A stretch of 64,000 bases of DNA from Phlegmacium glaucopus (taxonomy: Eukaryota; Basidiomycota; Agaricomycetes; Agaricales; Cortinariaceae): positions 872,570 through 936,569 of the forward strand of contig MU130378.1 of the NCBI GenBank assembly GCA_015039465.1. Reading direction: 5' to 3'. The notes under the pieces were generated by a model that made no database searches, was not told the origin of the DNA, and saw only the letters and a list, made by a program, of their open reading frames with translations. Each line of letters begins with the position of its first letter. Position 1 is the stretch's first letter. This document shows, one piece after another, positions 48,910 to 60,489 of the stretch. The translations under genes and the position numbers were made by a program.

Positions 48910-49689
48910 ATGGATAAAACAGATCTCGAAACGTATCAAGTTCAACTTACCCAAGTCGAATTAGCTCTGTCCGCAGATCCCTCCAACACCGAACTTGCTT
49001 CTCTACGTTCTGAACTGAAAGAGCTTATTGAACTTTCACAAGCCGCCATCGCTCAGGCTGAAGCTTCAGCCGCTTCTTCATCAAAGTCAGACAATCGAAA
49101 GAATAACAATACGACTCCAGGACATGCATGGTCTGCTGGAGATGAATGTTTGGCCAAGTATTCTGGAGACGGTTCCTGGTATCCTGCTCGTATCACGTCA
49201 ATAGGAGGGGCGGCGGAAAACCGAGTGTACAGCATCGTGTTCAAAGGTTACAATACCACTGAACTGGTGAAGTCGTCTGATGTCAAACCTCTTCCTCCCA
49301 ACTACTCTAATATACCTTCATCGACCAAACGTAAACTGTCCAAGGCAGACGAAGAGGAGAGAGAGAAGAAGAAGAAGAAGAATGAGAAGAAGTTGGAGGT
49401 GAAGGCTGCTAAAGCCAAGGAACAGATGCAGAAGCAGGCAACATGGCAAAAGTTTGCGAAGAAATCTGAGAAGAAAGGAGTGCATATAGCTGGTGTCTCT
49501 GGGACGAGTATCTTTAAAACACCAGATAACCCACTGGGAAGAGGTAAATCGTCTGCTATTTGTTGTCTGATTTGCTTATTTATTTATTTATTTTTTCAAG
49601 TTGGCGTTACTGGAAGTGGGAAGGGGATGACTGAGGTTGCATCAAAGAGCAAACATAAATTTGAGATCAAGGATGACGATGGACAATAG
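48910..49689 (+). CDS. SPF30: Spf30/SMNDC1-like Tudor splicing factor
   Basis: Tudor-domain protein needed for tri-snRNP joining in the spliceosome. Exons 48910-49543 and 49601-49689; 240 aa. N-terminal helix: DLETYQVQLTQVELALSADP. Tudor domain at about residues 74-135: WSAGDECLAKYSGDGSWYPA, then GYNTTELVKSSDVKPL. A Lys-rich segment and WQKFAKKSEKKGVHIAGVSG with SIFKTPDNPLGRVGVTGSGK complete the SMNDC1 pattern. Tandem with RIO2, 117 bp apart. Confidence 0.93.
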   Translation: MDKTDLETYQVQLTQVELALSADPSNTELASLRSELKELIELSQAAIAQAEASAASSSKSDNRKNNNTTPGHAWSAGDECLAKYSGDGSWYPARITSIGGAAENRVYSIVFKGYNTTELVKSSDVKPLPPNYSNIPSSTKRKLSKADEEEREKKKKKNEKKLEVKAAKAKEQMQKQATWQKFAKKSEKKGVHIAGVSGTSIFKTPDNPLGRGKSSAICCLICLFIYLFFQVGVTGSGKGMTEVASKSKHKFEIKDDDGQ

Positions 49690-50269
49690 ACCTGTAAGAT
49701 GACTTGTCTCTCCCCTTATTGTATCTAATCTCGATGTAGATACATCAGGAAACAAAATAACTCATTTCATCGAAATGCAGAATGAGTGACGTATATCCTT
49801 TAATTCTTTTTTGATGAACCAATGCCTCATTTTTTTTCTTTCTTCCGACGTTACAAACGAACAATGGTTGCCCGCACACCTCTCAACATTCCCAGTCGAT
49901 GCCGCTAAGTATTTTAACGTCTGTATTTTATTGTGTACATAGACTGATTAAACCTCTTCGTGATGGTTTAATATAAGTTTAGTGGCATGCATATTATACC
50001 TTTTGAGGCAGGTTGAAAGCTCGGTATGGCCATGGTGTCGCCACAATCTATATTACCATGCGGTGTGGAGCATCTATTGACAGTGCGCTCCCCCACTAAA
50101 TCCTAACTAGGAACTTGATCAGATTCACAGATTAAGATGTGATAATTAAAGATGGGGTTCTTCCACAAGAAAATAACAGTAACTATAAGGCAAATAATAC
50201 TAAGGGCTCTCTCAAAAAAAAAGTAGCGTAGGTATCACTAAAGGATAGAGGCTTTAAAGTTCTCCCCCC
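49690..50269. other. convergent intergenic region, no gene seen
   Basis: About 580 bp between the 3' ends of the Spf30-like gene and the next minus-strand gene. It is AT-rich with scattered poly-T and poly-A runs. I find no conserved open frame, tRNA-like box or repeat. It is one of the longest non-coding stretches in the window. Confidence 0.5.
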
Positions 50270-51130
50270 TCAAGTCTCTTCCGGCAGACTCGAAAGGAAT
50301 TTTGTAAGATCGGCGTTCTAGGGGAGTGGAATGGAAATGTAAGGTCACCGTCGAAAGTTTAGGTTTTTTATTCTTACCGCTCGTTCGAGTTCAAGGAGTT
50401 TCAGCTTCGATACTGAAGCGTCGTGCTGCAAACCCGCAACCATACTCTGCATGAATAAGATTAGTATTAGAAAAATAACTCCAGTATCGAGCCACCTTTG
50501 CGGTTTTGGAATTGAGTCCTTTAAAAGGATCTAACTCGGAGAAGGCGACTGGCCAGAATCCTAATCTTGAATAAAATGTCAGAGCGGCGATGATAGGGAA
50601 CTTGAATGTATATTTCTTACTCGAGTAACTGGGAATGCAGTCGGTCGACATGCGCTTCTAGACTTGCGATATAAATGGTACGCCGATTGGGAGCACCAAC
50701 TGTGGATCTGTGTAGGATTTTAACTAACTGGAAGTAAATATTCAAGTCTTTTTTTTAGGACCTACAGTTCGAATGGGTTGAAGAGAGATTTTTCTAAAGC
50801 GTGATTCCATATTTTTCGTCTCTTGACTTCATCCTTTTTGGCGAAGAGACGTGCGTAGGGATGGGATATTTGGACTGGTCGGGTTTGCGACACGGATTTT
50901 GGTGGACGGACTGAAGACTGGACTGCTGCTGAACCTTGGACGTGATATTGTTGTATAGGTTGTTGTTGGAATTCTATATGATGGGGAAGTTGTTGTTGGT
51001 ATTGATGATTTGGTTGAGTATGAACGAAGGGGTGAGGGTAATCAAATGGAGGAGGGCTGACGCTTGAGCTTGGAGATGAATGATATTGGAAGTAAGTTTC
51101 ACAGGAGGAGGGGTAATAATCTGAATACAT
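50270..51130 (-). CDS. putative coiled-coil nuclear protein, member A of a divergent paralogous pair
   Basis: I do not recognise a named family. Exons: 51130-50766, 50707-50621, 50565-50496, 50446-50378, 50317-50270; 212 aa. The N-terminal 85 residues are Tyr/Pro/Gln-rich (QYQQQLPHHIEFQQQPIQQY), as in activation domains. Then follow a basic stretch (AKKDEVKRRKIWNHALEKSL), GAPNRRTIYIASLEAHVDRL with heptad-spaced hydrophobics, LGFWPVAFSELDPFKGLNSK and TAKSMVAGLQHD. Basic region plus zipper-like helix suggests an atypical bZIP-like DNA-binding protein, but the canonical N-x-A-A-x-x-[CS]-R core is absent. The neighbouring plus-strand gene aligns with it over about 80 residues. The last exon is chosen over a readthrough that stops ten codons after the donor. 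Confidence 0.68.
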
Positions 51131-51589
51131 GATTGAAAGTAAAGAGGTGCCGGTTGAGTGTTAGTATATGTAGTGAGATCGATTGCCTTTTTACTGGAAA
51201 TACGTATCCCTGTCATTCGATCCGCGCCAAATACCAGATCTCATCCACCAAATCTTTTGGATCTCATTTCTTGCGTTGAAACCGCGGGAACAATTCACAA
51301 ATTGAAAAGAGCGGATAGATTCGGTTGGCAACCGCAAGAAGCAAGTTGATATCCTTTTACAGAAGATCGACGATGTGCTATAAAGTTTCTTCAATCCCAG
51401 TCTCAGTTTCAATTCTATGGACAACTATCCTCCCGTATACCTTACTCCTCCAGACGCTTTTTATCAAACAGTTGGTTCTTTTCTTCAATTACTTATCACT
51501 ATCTAATTCCATCTTAGTATTCGCCTCTAGATCCTCTTCCTCTCCATGCACCAATCCCTTTACCCGTCCAGACACCAGTGCTCTACTCC
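51131..51589. promoter_or_regulatory. shared divergent promoter of the paralogous pair
   Basis: About 460 bp separate the start codons of the two related genes. The stretch is CT-rich near the plus-strand start (51520-51580). No conserved frame is visible. A head-to-head layout would allow joint regulation. Confidence 0.5.
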
Positions 51590-52306
51590 ATGGATTCTTC
51601 TGCTCAACAACCTTATATAGACCCTGAGATCCCTCGTGAACTTGTTCAAGAGCAACCCATCAACTTTGATTACGGCTCAACCCACGTAATTCAATCCACT
51701 TTCCCCACTCCCAGTGAACTTTTGGCAGAACTCACTGCCAACGGCTTACCAGCTACAAATGACGAGTTTGCCCCAGATGGTCGATCAGAGTCCGCTCGAA
51801 AAGCTCGCAGACGCGCTATGGCAAAAAGCGTCGGCTTTATTCCAACCGACCCGTTAGTCCCATATTTGTTTAGTATCATACCTCATTGAGACTGACTTCC
51901 TTCGCTTATAGCGATACAATCTCCTCTCACGAGAAGAAGCGCCATTATTTAGAATGCCTTGAACAATACGTTATGTACCTGCACCAGCAGCTCGAATTGG
52001 TTGGCTCCCAACCCATTCCTTTGGAACGCGTCGCAAATTACCGCGGCTTGAGTTCCAGATCGATAAGAGTATGTCTCCTTGAATTATTCTTCCATGATTT
52101 TATTTTTTTGAACAACTTCTCTAGACCTTGTTGGTTCACATGGAAAATACTACAAGGCGCCTCCATCTTCGTACCCTGGACGAAGAACAACGAGTAAGTC
52201 ATTATATTTTATCCTCTCGGGAAATAAATCTCCAACACCCCACAAAAAATAGTTTATTGCCTTGCGGGACATGGTATACAAGCGAACGTCGACTCAACTT
52301 GAGTAG
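51590..52306 (+). CDS. putative coiled-coil nuclear protein, member B of a divergent paralogous pair
   Basis: No named family recognised. Exons 51590-51852, 51912-52068, 52125-52193, 52253-52306; 180 aa. Basic region ESARKARRRAMAKSVGF, then HEKKRHYLECLEQYVMYLHQ with zipper-like spacing, then QLELVGSQPIPLERVANYRG, LSSRSIRTLLVHMENTTRRL and RTLDEEQRFIAL. Aligned to member A, the shared frame is a basic patch, [KR]-R-x-x-Y-[IL]-x-x-LE-x-x-V-x-x-LH-x-QL, a Gly-x-x-P segment, an R/K-G-L-[NS]-S-[KR] turn and a second helix. Function is probably nuclear, but this is inference. Tandem with MED5, 61 bp apart. Confidence 0.68.
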
Positions 52307-52367
52307 TTATGTACGGTAAAAATAGATTACGATTATGTCAGCGCTAGCGCGTCTCTTTTGAACAACA

Positions 52368-55300
52368 ATGTCACTTGCAGAATTGACGCGTAATTCATTT
52401 CAGTCTGGCATTTCGGCTTCAAAGGTGACTTTAAAAACCCTTTCAATCATCCATTTCCTGACACCAAACTCCCAGTGGCTAGGACTATGTAAATTGCTAA
52501 TAGCTAAAACCCCAACGATAAATAGTTCCGACGTGATAGCAAACAACCTCAGTAGTGCGCTCCTTCGTCTCTTATCGGGGGGTTAGTCATGTCAATTACT
52601 CCACATAGATTCAGTTCTCGTTCTTTACCGTTCTTATCCGGGAGATCCTGGTCTCCAAAACTATCTGAAATCCGCAATCCAAGACGGGATCTTGCCGGTG
52701 TCAACGTTCGTTGCAACTTTGCTTCAAGCAGCTCGTTCACCCGAACTTCATATACCAGCTACACTCAATACCCTATGTCGAATCGCTCTGGATGCTCACT
52801 ACACCTCTGGACAACCCCCCATCGGCTCTATAGTCCCCTTTTCAGAATCGTCAATTGTGACTATAGGCACAGTACATGATGCTTTAGCATTACTTCGCAC
52901 CGCTCATACTCTTTCTATCTCTCACTTCCACCAACTCACCGCATCCGCTTCGGAGCTCGTCGTACTTCTTCTGTCTTGTGTATCCGATCTGTCCCAGCTC
53001 TCAACTGCTCAAGCTATGGTTTACTTCAATGAAGTCACTTTCTTGTTGACACATTACCGCTTGTCACCTCAAGTCCGACAGGAGTTGGATTCGTTCGTCG
53101 TATCCCTCACCATTTTGATTGGGGATGATGCAAAAGCTGCTCGAGAGGCACAAATGATGCAAAATCTACAATTCGCACTAGGAAAAGGCGATATATCTGG
53201 TCCAAACTCGGATGGAGACATGACGACTTTGGGCCTGGTACTCAACACTATGGTAACCTTTCCATCTTCTTCCGCCGGAGGAGATCATTGATTGACAGTC
53301 CGCAAAAGGTTACGTATAGAGCTCATGAATTCGGCGCGGGAGATATCATGAATGCAGTGGCGCTGCTGGTAGCAGGATTCCGCTGGTCTTCCTGGACGCC
53401 GCCTGTTTATTATACACAGATCCTACTCTCTGCTTTCAGCTGTCTATCTCAAAGCGCCAGCACAACAGGCGCCAAAATATGGAAGGCTTTCATTGTTGGA
53501 CGCGTCTGTCAACTTTTCTATACGTATATGCTGTCAGCTTTGCGCTAAACCCGGGGTTTCTTAGCTTCCTATCCTTCTGGCCTCGTTTACAGATACAGTC
53601 AATGCTGATAAGTCTATGAATGTCGACCTGGTATGTCAGGTTTCTATGTTTTTTTAAGCTTTCAAACTCAGCGAAGTAAGCGAGGTGCCTTTCATACAGG
53701 CTTGGCGGCCGCCTTTCGTCGTCCTGATCTTATCCTCCAAGGAGACCATACGCTTTCTCGAGAAGCAACATCAAATTCCCCTTCCAACGAGGACTTGTAA
53801 GCATATCTATAGACGGAAGCATATTGGGAAACGACTGACTACGAAGCAGGTCTCGTTCATTCTCACGAGAGTTGCTCCAGCAATTCTCAAAACTGAACAT
53901 GGTTCCTCAACAGGTTGCGTTGCAGCTAGATCCTTTGGTTTTTAGTGAGAGTTTACCTAAATGGCACGCTGAGGCTAACGACATGGGCCTCGATCTGGCC
54001 GTAAGTTCTCAATCTGGCCCGTTTGTCGAGCAAATGTTTAACAGTCCAGTCAAACAGGCCTACTTGGAATCTAAAATCATTCATGACAGTAACGTCTCTG
54101 ACGTCCAAGTCTGGATTGATCGTATCTGGAAGGATGTTGGTAGCCATAGTGTTTTTGCCAACATTGTCCTCAAGGTAAAGAAAAATCCCGAGCCATTCCT
54201 CTTCAGCTTATTTATGCCGATATAGTGTTTCACCTCGCCCATAACTTCTTTGGATGTTGAATCGCTTGGCCATATCTGTAAAATCCTTCATACGTATGAA
54301 CATGCCCTGGAAATCGTGGCTTTGCATGTGCGGATCACCGATCTTTTATTCTATTCCATACAGTTTTTGGAGGAATATGATTGCGAGACTGTTGGTATGT
54401 CTCCAACAAACATAACCAGTGCAATTGATGAAACTCATACACGACAAGGCGATCCACAGATAGCTTTCAGTCACTTGGGAGACGTCGTTCTCTTTGTACA
54501 ATATGTCATAGTAAAGTTTAAGGTTGGTTGCGAAATTAAAATTTTCAATTCATGCGCTGTGAAATAATATTCATTTATTGATTAGTTTGAAAATAAAGAT
54601 TTATTGAAGAATGACCGGAGGGTCTCTCCAGATTTTGTCATGAACACGGACGGGGTTCTCAGCGCTCAAGATAGATCACAGGAAGGCTTCGTTTCTTTCA
54701 ATGCATGGTTTAAGGCTCTCTTTGACAGCAGTAGCGAAGGAATAGAGGATACCATTTTGAGGTAGAGATCTTTCCGTCCGGATCTTGCTGGAGTCATGCT
54801 AATTACTAGAATTGACGTATACCAAAAGGTCAACGAAACCCAAAGTTCTTCTTCGAATTGCTCCAGCCCTGTTTACTTCTGCCATTCAAGCTACCTTGAT
54901 TCACAAAATTGACAAAGATGTCCTTCTCAACGGTGTTTCCTATTTCACAAGCCCCTTACTGAATTGGACTCTTGTGGGCGTCATCAAATCGCTCACGAAA
55001 GATATTCAAAGAGTAGGGTATGATTTGACTCTTATTCTTCTTCCTAAAAACATGGCCAGATGAAACGTTTTCAATTAGACCCTTAGCCGCAACGTATTTC
55101 GAAATCCTCCAATCTCTCGTTCTTTCCCCGTCTTGTCCCAAACCCGTTCTTGCACTTTGCAGTCCGAATATCGCTTCTTTACTTTATGAGAAAAAAAGAC
55201 AACCTCCCATACCGGCTTCTTTTAACATTGCCGTTGTTCGGCAAGTCCTTGGGGACGCGATCGGTATGAAAGGCGGAGGCGGTAAGGATGAATTTCAAAT

Positions 55301-55947
55301 AAAATCATTATTTTTCACTGATTCCCAAGATCTGTGTACTTTTTACAGAGTCGTTGGTGATGGATCTTTCGGTTGGACAGATCTCGTACCAACAAGTGCA
55401 ACAGGCCGTCCAGACTACCTTCATTATGGCTCGATCACATAAACCTCCATATCTGGATGTCAGGCGATGCATTAAGATTGTTCCGCCAATCAAGTTTCTC
55501 CAGCTCTTCTGGACAGAACTGGTAGCCTCGGCCAACTTGGGAGAATTGGAAGCATGCAAACGTATTACGACGTTTGTGTTGACGACACCTCAAGACTCTA
55601 CTGTATGCCCTCTCCTCCCTATTTTCATGCATATCGTATTGCCTTCCCTCGTCGTTCGTGCAAGCCAAGAACAACCCCCTGAACAAGCCGTAATGGTCGA
55701 ACTCATAGTAGTCGTCATCTCATCTGTGCTCAATGCAGCACTACAGCTTGAATGGGCAATGAGATCCGTATCAGGGGACGACCGTCTAGTGCTTGGACAA
55801 TCAAGCACGGCAATGGCACGTCGATTGGCTCAAGATCTGCGCAGAAATCGGGGTCACGATGTTAATAGCACGATTTTGCAGCGTCTCGCTTCATCTCAAT
55901 CGTTTGTCGCCAATTTTCCAAACTTTATGAGTGAATTAAATCCATGA
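52368..55947 (+). CDS. MED5: Mediator complex subunit Med5/Nut1
   Basis: Tail-module subunit of the Mediator coactivator. Exons: 52368-52424, 52476-52566, 52615-53252, 53309-53503, 53565-53634, 53700-53796, 53850-54174, 54226-54522, 54586-54761, 54829-55017, 55079-55281, 55349-55947; 978 aa, all phases join. It opens MSLAELTRNSFQSGISASK and continues with SYPGDPGLQNYLKSAIQDGI, LPVSTFVATLLQAARSPELH, RAHEFGAGD and FRWSSWTPPVYYTQILLSAF, as in fungal Med5; the rest is helical, HEAT-like. No catalytic motif is expected. Several acceptors (for example CGCAAAAG and CCAAAAG) were fixed by frame and family text. The second intron (48 nt) uses a weak GTCTCT donor, so that join is less certain. Confidence 0.82.
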
Positions 55948-56013
55948 TATCTGTCATAAAATAATCTCTATATTGACTTCGCAATCTTGTGTTTCTCTCT
56001 CTATATATTACTT

Positions 56014-57872
56014 TTATACATCCGAAGGCAGGGGCGCTATAATTGGAATGCTTGAATATCGAGAAAAACTTTATAGTTTGAGTAATGTACTCACGACAAC
56101 ATGCATTTTCCAAAGGATTACACCCTTCATCGGCTGGGCAAAGGACCAAGCACGGTGAATCTACATTCTAGGAAGTAAGGAGAAAGCGTGAGCGTGAACC
56201 CTTGATGTGACCTCGGTTACAACTGACTTTGAGGTGCTCATCAGGTACCCTTGGCACAGTGGAGTGATAATACTCCGGCTGTATTGTGCAAGAATGAATT
56301 CCTAGATCATGGAGGATTTTTCGGATTTTCACTGCCACAGGCATGAAATCATGATTTCGAGATGCAAGTACATGCACAGATGCAACTATTTTGCTTTCGG
56401 ACAATTGCCAAACATGTAGTTCATGCAAGGAAAGCACGCCCTCAACGCTGAGAATTGAGTCTTTGACTTCTTCCAGCGACACCGTTGATGGCACACCCTG
56501 TAGCAGGATGAACGATGCGCTTCGAACTAGAAGCAAAAATCTCTTAGAAGCAATCGCGTGAAGAGTGTAAGATTACCGCACCTAAAGGTAAGGCATTTGA
56601 AAATATAATGATGGTGATGATCAGACTAATAACAGGATCGCAGTAGGCCTTGTACTCCCAGGTTGACAGCCAGATTATTAGACCTGTCGCTATGACGCCC
56701 ACGTTGCCTAGTGCATCCCCAACCACATGAAGAACAACTGCACGCATGTTCATTGATCCCTGTGCGTGGTTGCCATGTTTATGATTGTGGCCGTCCTCAT
56801 TATGGAGAAGGGGCGTATTTTCAGTTAAACTTTCAACAGGTGGAGATTCCAAAACGGGTATAAGAGGAGCAGTTGAGGATGCTGAATCTAAAGAGAGGAG
56901 AGTGTGAGACACGCTACCCCGATGAGGTGGGGAAGTGGGTGATTGGGCTGAAGCAATGTCATTTGCGGTTTGCACGAGGGAGGCACGCGTAGCGGCTGGA
57001 TGCCCGTATAGAGATGAAAAGGATTCTGTGGGCGAGTGAGGTACCTGACGAGATTGTGAACGTAATTGGGGGGTAGGTATAAATTGCTTTTGTGTTGGAG
57101 TGATACTTCCTGAACCAATGTTGCTGTCAGTCGCAATATGAACGACGCTCGATGAACTAGACGAAGTGGTTGAGGGTTTATGTGAATGACTGTGAGAGTG
57201 GCTATGTTCTATGAGAAAATCAAAACGTGGACCGGGGAGAACGGAATGAATAAGATTACCGTGGAAGAGAAATAGTCCAACAATGTTGGATGCGAGGCCC
57301 AATGAACCCACGATCACAACGAATTTGGGGTTCGAGACATCTTTTTTTTTATTGAATTGACACTCCTCAATGGGGCATATTAAATTACGTACCCGGAGTA
57401 GTGAAAAAACGACCTATTGCTTCCATCGAAATCGAAAAACAGAGTGCAAGCAGAAAAACACCGTTAACAAGTGCAGCGAGAATTTCAGCCCTATGCCACC
57501 CGTAAGAATATCGGGGATCTGTGGAATTCCCGTTGGTGAGCTGTAAACGGAGGTTAGGGGGAAGTTCAAGTTTGTTTTTCATGAGACTTGCCTTGATGGC
57601 ATAGAGAGCTACAACCAAGCTCATAACGTCACTAAACATGGGCGCATGAGTGTGGTTTGAAGGTTAAGATTAAAGGTTCAATGTATACTTGAGCATGTGG
57701 AAACTGTCTGCAATGAGTGCAAGGGATCCAACGCCATAACCTGACAAAGCAGATAAGTTGAGACTTGGAATATCAAAAGTAGCCAGTACGTACCGACGAT
57801 AATCTCAAGGAAGAAGAAAAGCAAGTCAATGACTAGCAGGAGAGTTATTCTGGACGAGCGGGACATGGCCAT
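56014..57872 (-). CDS. ZRC1: Zrc1/Cot1-type zinc transporter (cation diffusion facilitator)
   Basis: Vacuolar or ER Zn2+/H+ antiporter. Exons: 57872-57794, 57740-57689, 57631-57592, 57540-57393, 57340-57260, 57208-56582, 56526-56228, 56167-56095, 56036-56014; 473 aa. CDF signatures: ITLLLVIDLLFFFLEIIVGY, GSLALIADSFHMLNDVMSLV with the HxxxD zinc site, SYGWHRAEILAALVNGVF, a His loop EHSHSHSHSHK, VVLHVVGDALGNVGVIATGL with the second HxxxD site, and the C-terminal HELHVWQLSESKIVASVHV. The third intron (57591-57541) is GC-AG, 51 nt, stop-free; removing it gives AIKLTNGNSTDPRYSYGWHR. The fifth intron (57259-57209) is also in frame. Confidence 0.93.
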
Positions 57873-58008
57873 GATGAGGAAATGTTCAAAGAATAACTGT
57901 CAGATCTACGACATCGATAATTAAATACTCAAAAGTCTCGTGACTCAGCGTTCTTCGTTTGTCCACGCAACTTGGCCTTGCCTGCATTTCGAAAACCAAA
58001 AAAAATAA

Positions 58009-59354
58009 ATGGCGGTAACATCTATGGCTGCTGCTCTTGCAGCTTCACTACCTGCTCCATCTGCGGTAACCGTGGCACCAACGCCAACATATGAAGCCAT
58101 CCCAGCTTCCATGGCCAAGGCCATTGACATCGAGGCCGAGATTCCACTGACCTGCGTGCAATTGGATGGAATGGTATGTCTTTCATTACCCTATTTCAAA
58201 GTCAAATATAGACCTTGTTCTCGCAGGTAGTAACTAAAATAATTAAACATGCACGGGAAGCGCCATCCTCTACTGCCCAAGGTTTATTGCTAGGTCTTGA
58301 TCTAGATGGGATACTAGAAGTGTCGAATTCGTTTGCTCTGCCGCACCATGCAGGTGATGAAGACGAAAAAGCCGCGAAATCCAGTGGTAATCAAGAGTTC
58401 CTATAAACGTTATTGCGTATTTGCTTAATTCGTTGTTAGCACGGCATCAAGCAGGCATGCTACGTTCACTGAAGGAGGTCCAAGCTGACGATAGTGTCAT
58501 TGGATTCTACCAGGCCACAACATTGGGGGCATTCTTGAACCAAACGTTGGTGGATACTCAAGCGATTCATCAAGATAAGCTCAGACACGGGGGTATAGTG
58601 ATTGTGCATGGTGAGCATGTACCGCGAGTCGGAGGTCCGGTATCCCTGACTTTGTACCTTGAAAGACCTTTCACAAACAACACGAGGCAATGCGTCATTC
58701 CGGGCATATCGATTAACTCCTGCTTTTTTGGATGCGTACAAAAAATCAAACTTCAGTACTGCAAGGTGAGCTGATCTTTTGTATGGTTCGAAGGGATGTT
58801 TTCATTAATATGAGCTATGTAGCCTGATGAACCATCGTCTAACATTTTCTTCTATACTAGAGGAGGTTCCTCTTAAAATCCGCACGAACGCACTCCTGAG
58901 TGCATTCCTCGGAACGTTGGCAGAATCAAGCACGGAGCGGCTCTCAGGTGCCGCCATGGGATCATCAGCAGGGCTCGGGCCGTCATTTTCGGTTCTGGAT
59001 CTCGGAACGGCAGGAGTGACACGGAATTTGGAACAGATTGTAGAGGCTGTGGATAACTATCGAACGGAAGAAGGTAACCTGTCATACCTAAGCCGACAGA
59101 TCGCACGCGAGCGTGCAAAGGCAGAGAGCTACGTGATGAAGCGAAAGGAGGAAAATCAAGCCCGAGTTGCCCAAGGACTGGCGCCACTCCCTGAGGACGA
59201 TGTATCGCGACTATTCAAAATCCCACCCGAGCCAAGCCGACTTGAGAGCTTGTTGTTACTTGGACAGATTGATGCATATTCGAAGAGTTTAGCGGTAACT
59301 GCGAGCACCGGACTTGTGAAGATGTACGCTGTAAATGCTGGATCGGCCACTTGA
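58009..59354 (+). CDS. EIF3H: translation initiation factor eIF3 subunit h
   Basis: MPN-domain subunit of eIF3. Exons: 58009-58173, 58227-58386, 58440-58610, 58666-58765, 58823-59354; 375 aa. An Ala/Pro-rich N-terminus (MAVTSMAAALAASLPAPSAV) precedes VVTKIIKHAREAPSSTAQGL, LLGLDLDGILEVSNSFALPH, VIGFYQATTLGAFLNQTLVD and RGNASFRAYRLTPAFLDAYK. The JAMM metal ligands (HxH) are not present, as normal for the non-catalytic eIF3h. The C-terminal helices end SRLESLLLLGQIDAYSKSL. The subunit is absent from Saccharomyces. Divergent from the zinc transporter, 136 bp apart. Confidence 0.94.
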
Positions 59355-59581
59355 TTATTTTTTTGTTTGAATAATTACACGCGATGTCGGCATTGTTATG
59401 GGGTTTGTGGCCACAAGGGCTTAAATTACTAAATCGGGATTGTGAGAGTATAAAATTTTGATGGAGCGTTTGTGGTTCATCCTCGTTCTCCTCGTTGCTT
59501 TCCGCTGCAGTCCACTGTTTCCTATAAGTACCACCCTCTCTTTTCATTCTTTTTTTTCAATTCGTCAATCCCTTGAAAATC

Positions 59582-60489
59582 ATGTTCTTCTCAAAGGCTG
59601 TCCTCGTCGTCGTCTCCTGTGCTGCCATCTCCGTCTTGGCAACACCACATGCTCTTAATCACGCTCTTCACCATCGCGCGATTGCAGCTAGAGTACAAAC
59701 GTCACCATCCCCTAACAACGCTACCTTAGCTCCTCCTCGTACACGACGGGACACTCAGCGATGCAGGAAACGACCTATTCCTTCCTCTTCTTCTCTACAG
59801 CATGTTACCCCCTCATCCTCATCCTCCTCCTCCTCCCCCTCCTCCTCCTCCTCCCCTGCCCTTCGTGTGCAGCCAACTCCTACCACGACACAGCACCAAG
59901 CCGCCCCCGTACAACCTTCTCCTACCCCTACTCAACAACCTTCATCTGGTAGTAGTGGCGACCTGCCCAGTTACTTAATTGGTACCCAAACTGGTGCTCA
60001 AGGTACCTTCTACGCCAGTTCGTCAATTCCCCTTTGTTTTTCTATACGTAAAGGATTTCAACTTGTTCCATAGCTGGTTTGGGTGCTTGCGGCATTACCA
60101 ACACTGACAGTGACTTCATCGCTGCTGTTTCTTACCTCATGTTTGACAGCTTCCCGTGCGTGTTTTCAGCTGGACTACCCTCTTTTGTCTGGACAAAACT
60201 TTAATTTCTTTTGTTCATAGCGATTACAACGGAGTCAACCCTAATACCAACCCAATTTGCAACAGAAAAGTCAAAGCTACGTGTAAGTTTTTTTCAAAGC
60301 ACAGCTTGCACTGATTGATGTATATCACTAATACTCCTTCTAGACCAAGGCAAGAGCGTAACCGTGACCATCACGGACCGCTGTACAGGCTGCAAACTCC
60401 TCGATCTTGACTTTTCACCTGCTGCTTACGACGTCCTTGCGCTCCCTGAAGTCGGTCGCATCAGTGGCATGTCATGGGTTTGGCTATAG
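59582..60489 (+). CDS. secreted double-psi beta-barrel (RlpA/expansin-like) protein
   Basis: Exons: 59582-60017, 60074-60155, 60221-60282, 60344-60489; 241 aa. A signal peptide (MFFSKAVLVVVSCAAISVLA) is followed by a Ser/Pro/Thr linker with a poly-Ser run and basic sites (RTRRD) that could be cleaved, then the DPBB domain: GLGACGITNTDSDFIAAVSY, NPICNRKVKATYQGKSVTVT and ITDRCTGCKLLDLDFSPAAY with paired Cys. This is the barwin/riboflavin-aldehyde-forming-enzyme-like family common in mushroom secretomes; it lacks a cellulose-binding domain. A wall or matrix role is likely but unproven. The first intron uses a GTTCGT donor. Confidence 0.9.

Noticed and set aside
50270..52306. Divergent gene pair as a mating-type HD1/HD2 locus
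   Set aside because: The head-to-head layout fits, but neither product has a homeodomain (no WF-x-N-x-R helix) and the usual flanking gene for mitochondrial intermediate peptidase is not present.
52582..52608. 27-nt intron in MED5 with a GTTAGT donor
   Set aside because: Too short to splice; a donor 15 bases upstream gives a 48-nt intron and restores the family text LYRSYPGDP.
59813..59860. TCC/TCA run in the secreted protein gene as a functional repeat
   Set aside because: It simply encodes the poly-Ser linker between signal peptide and barrel domain.
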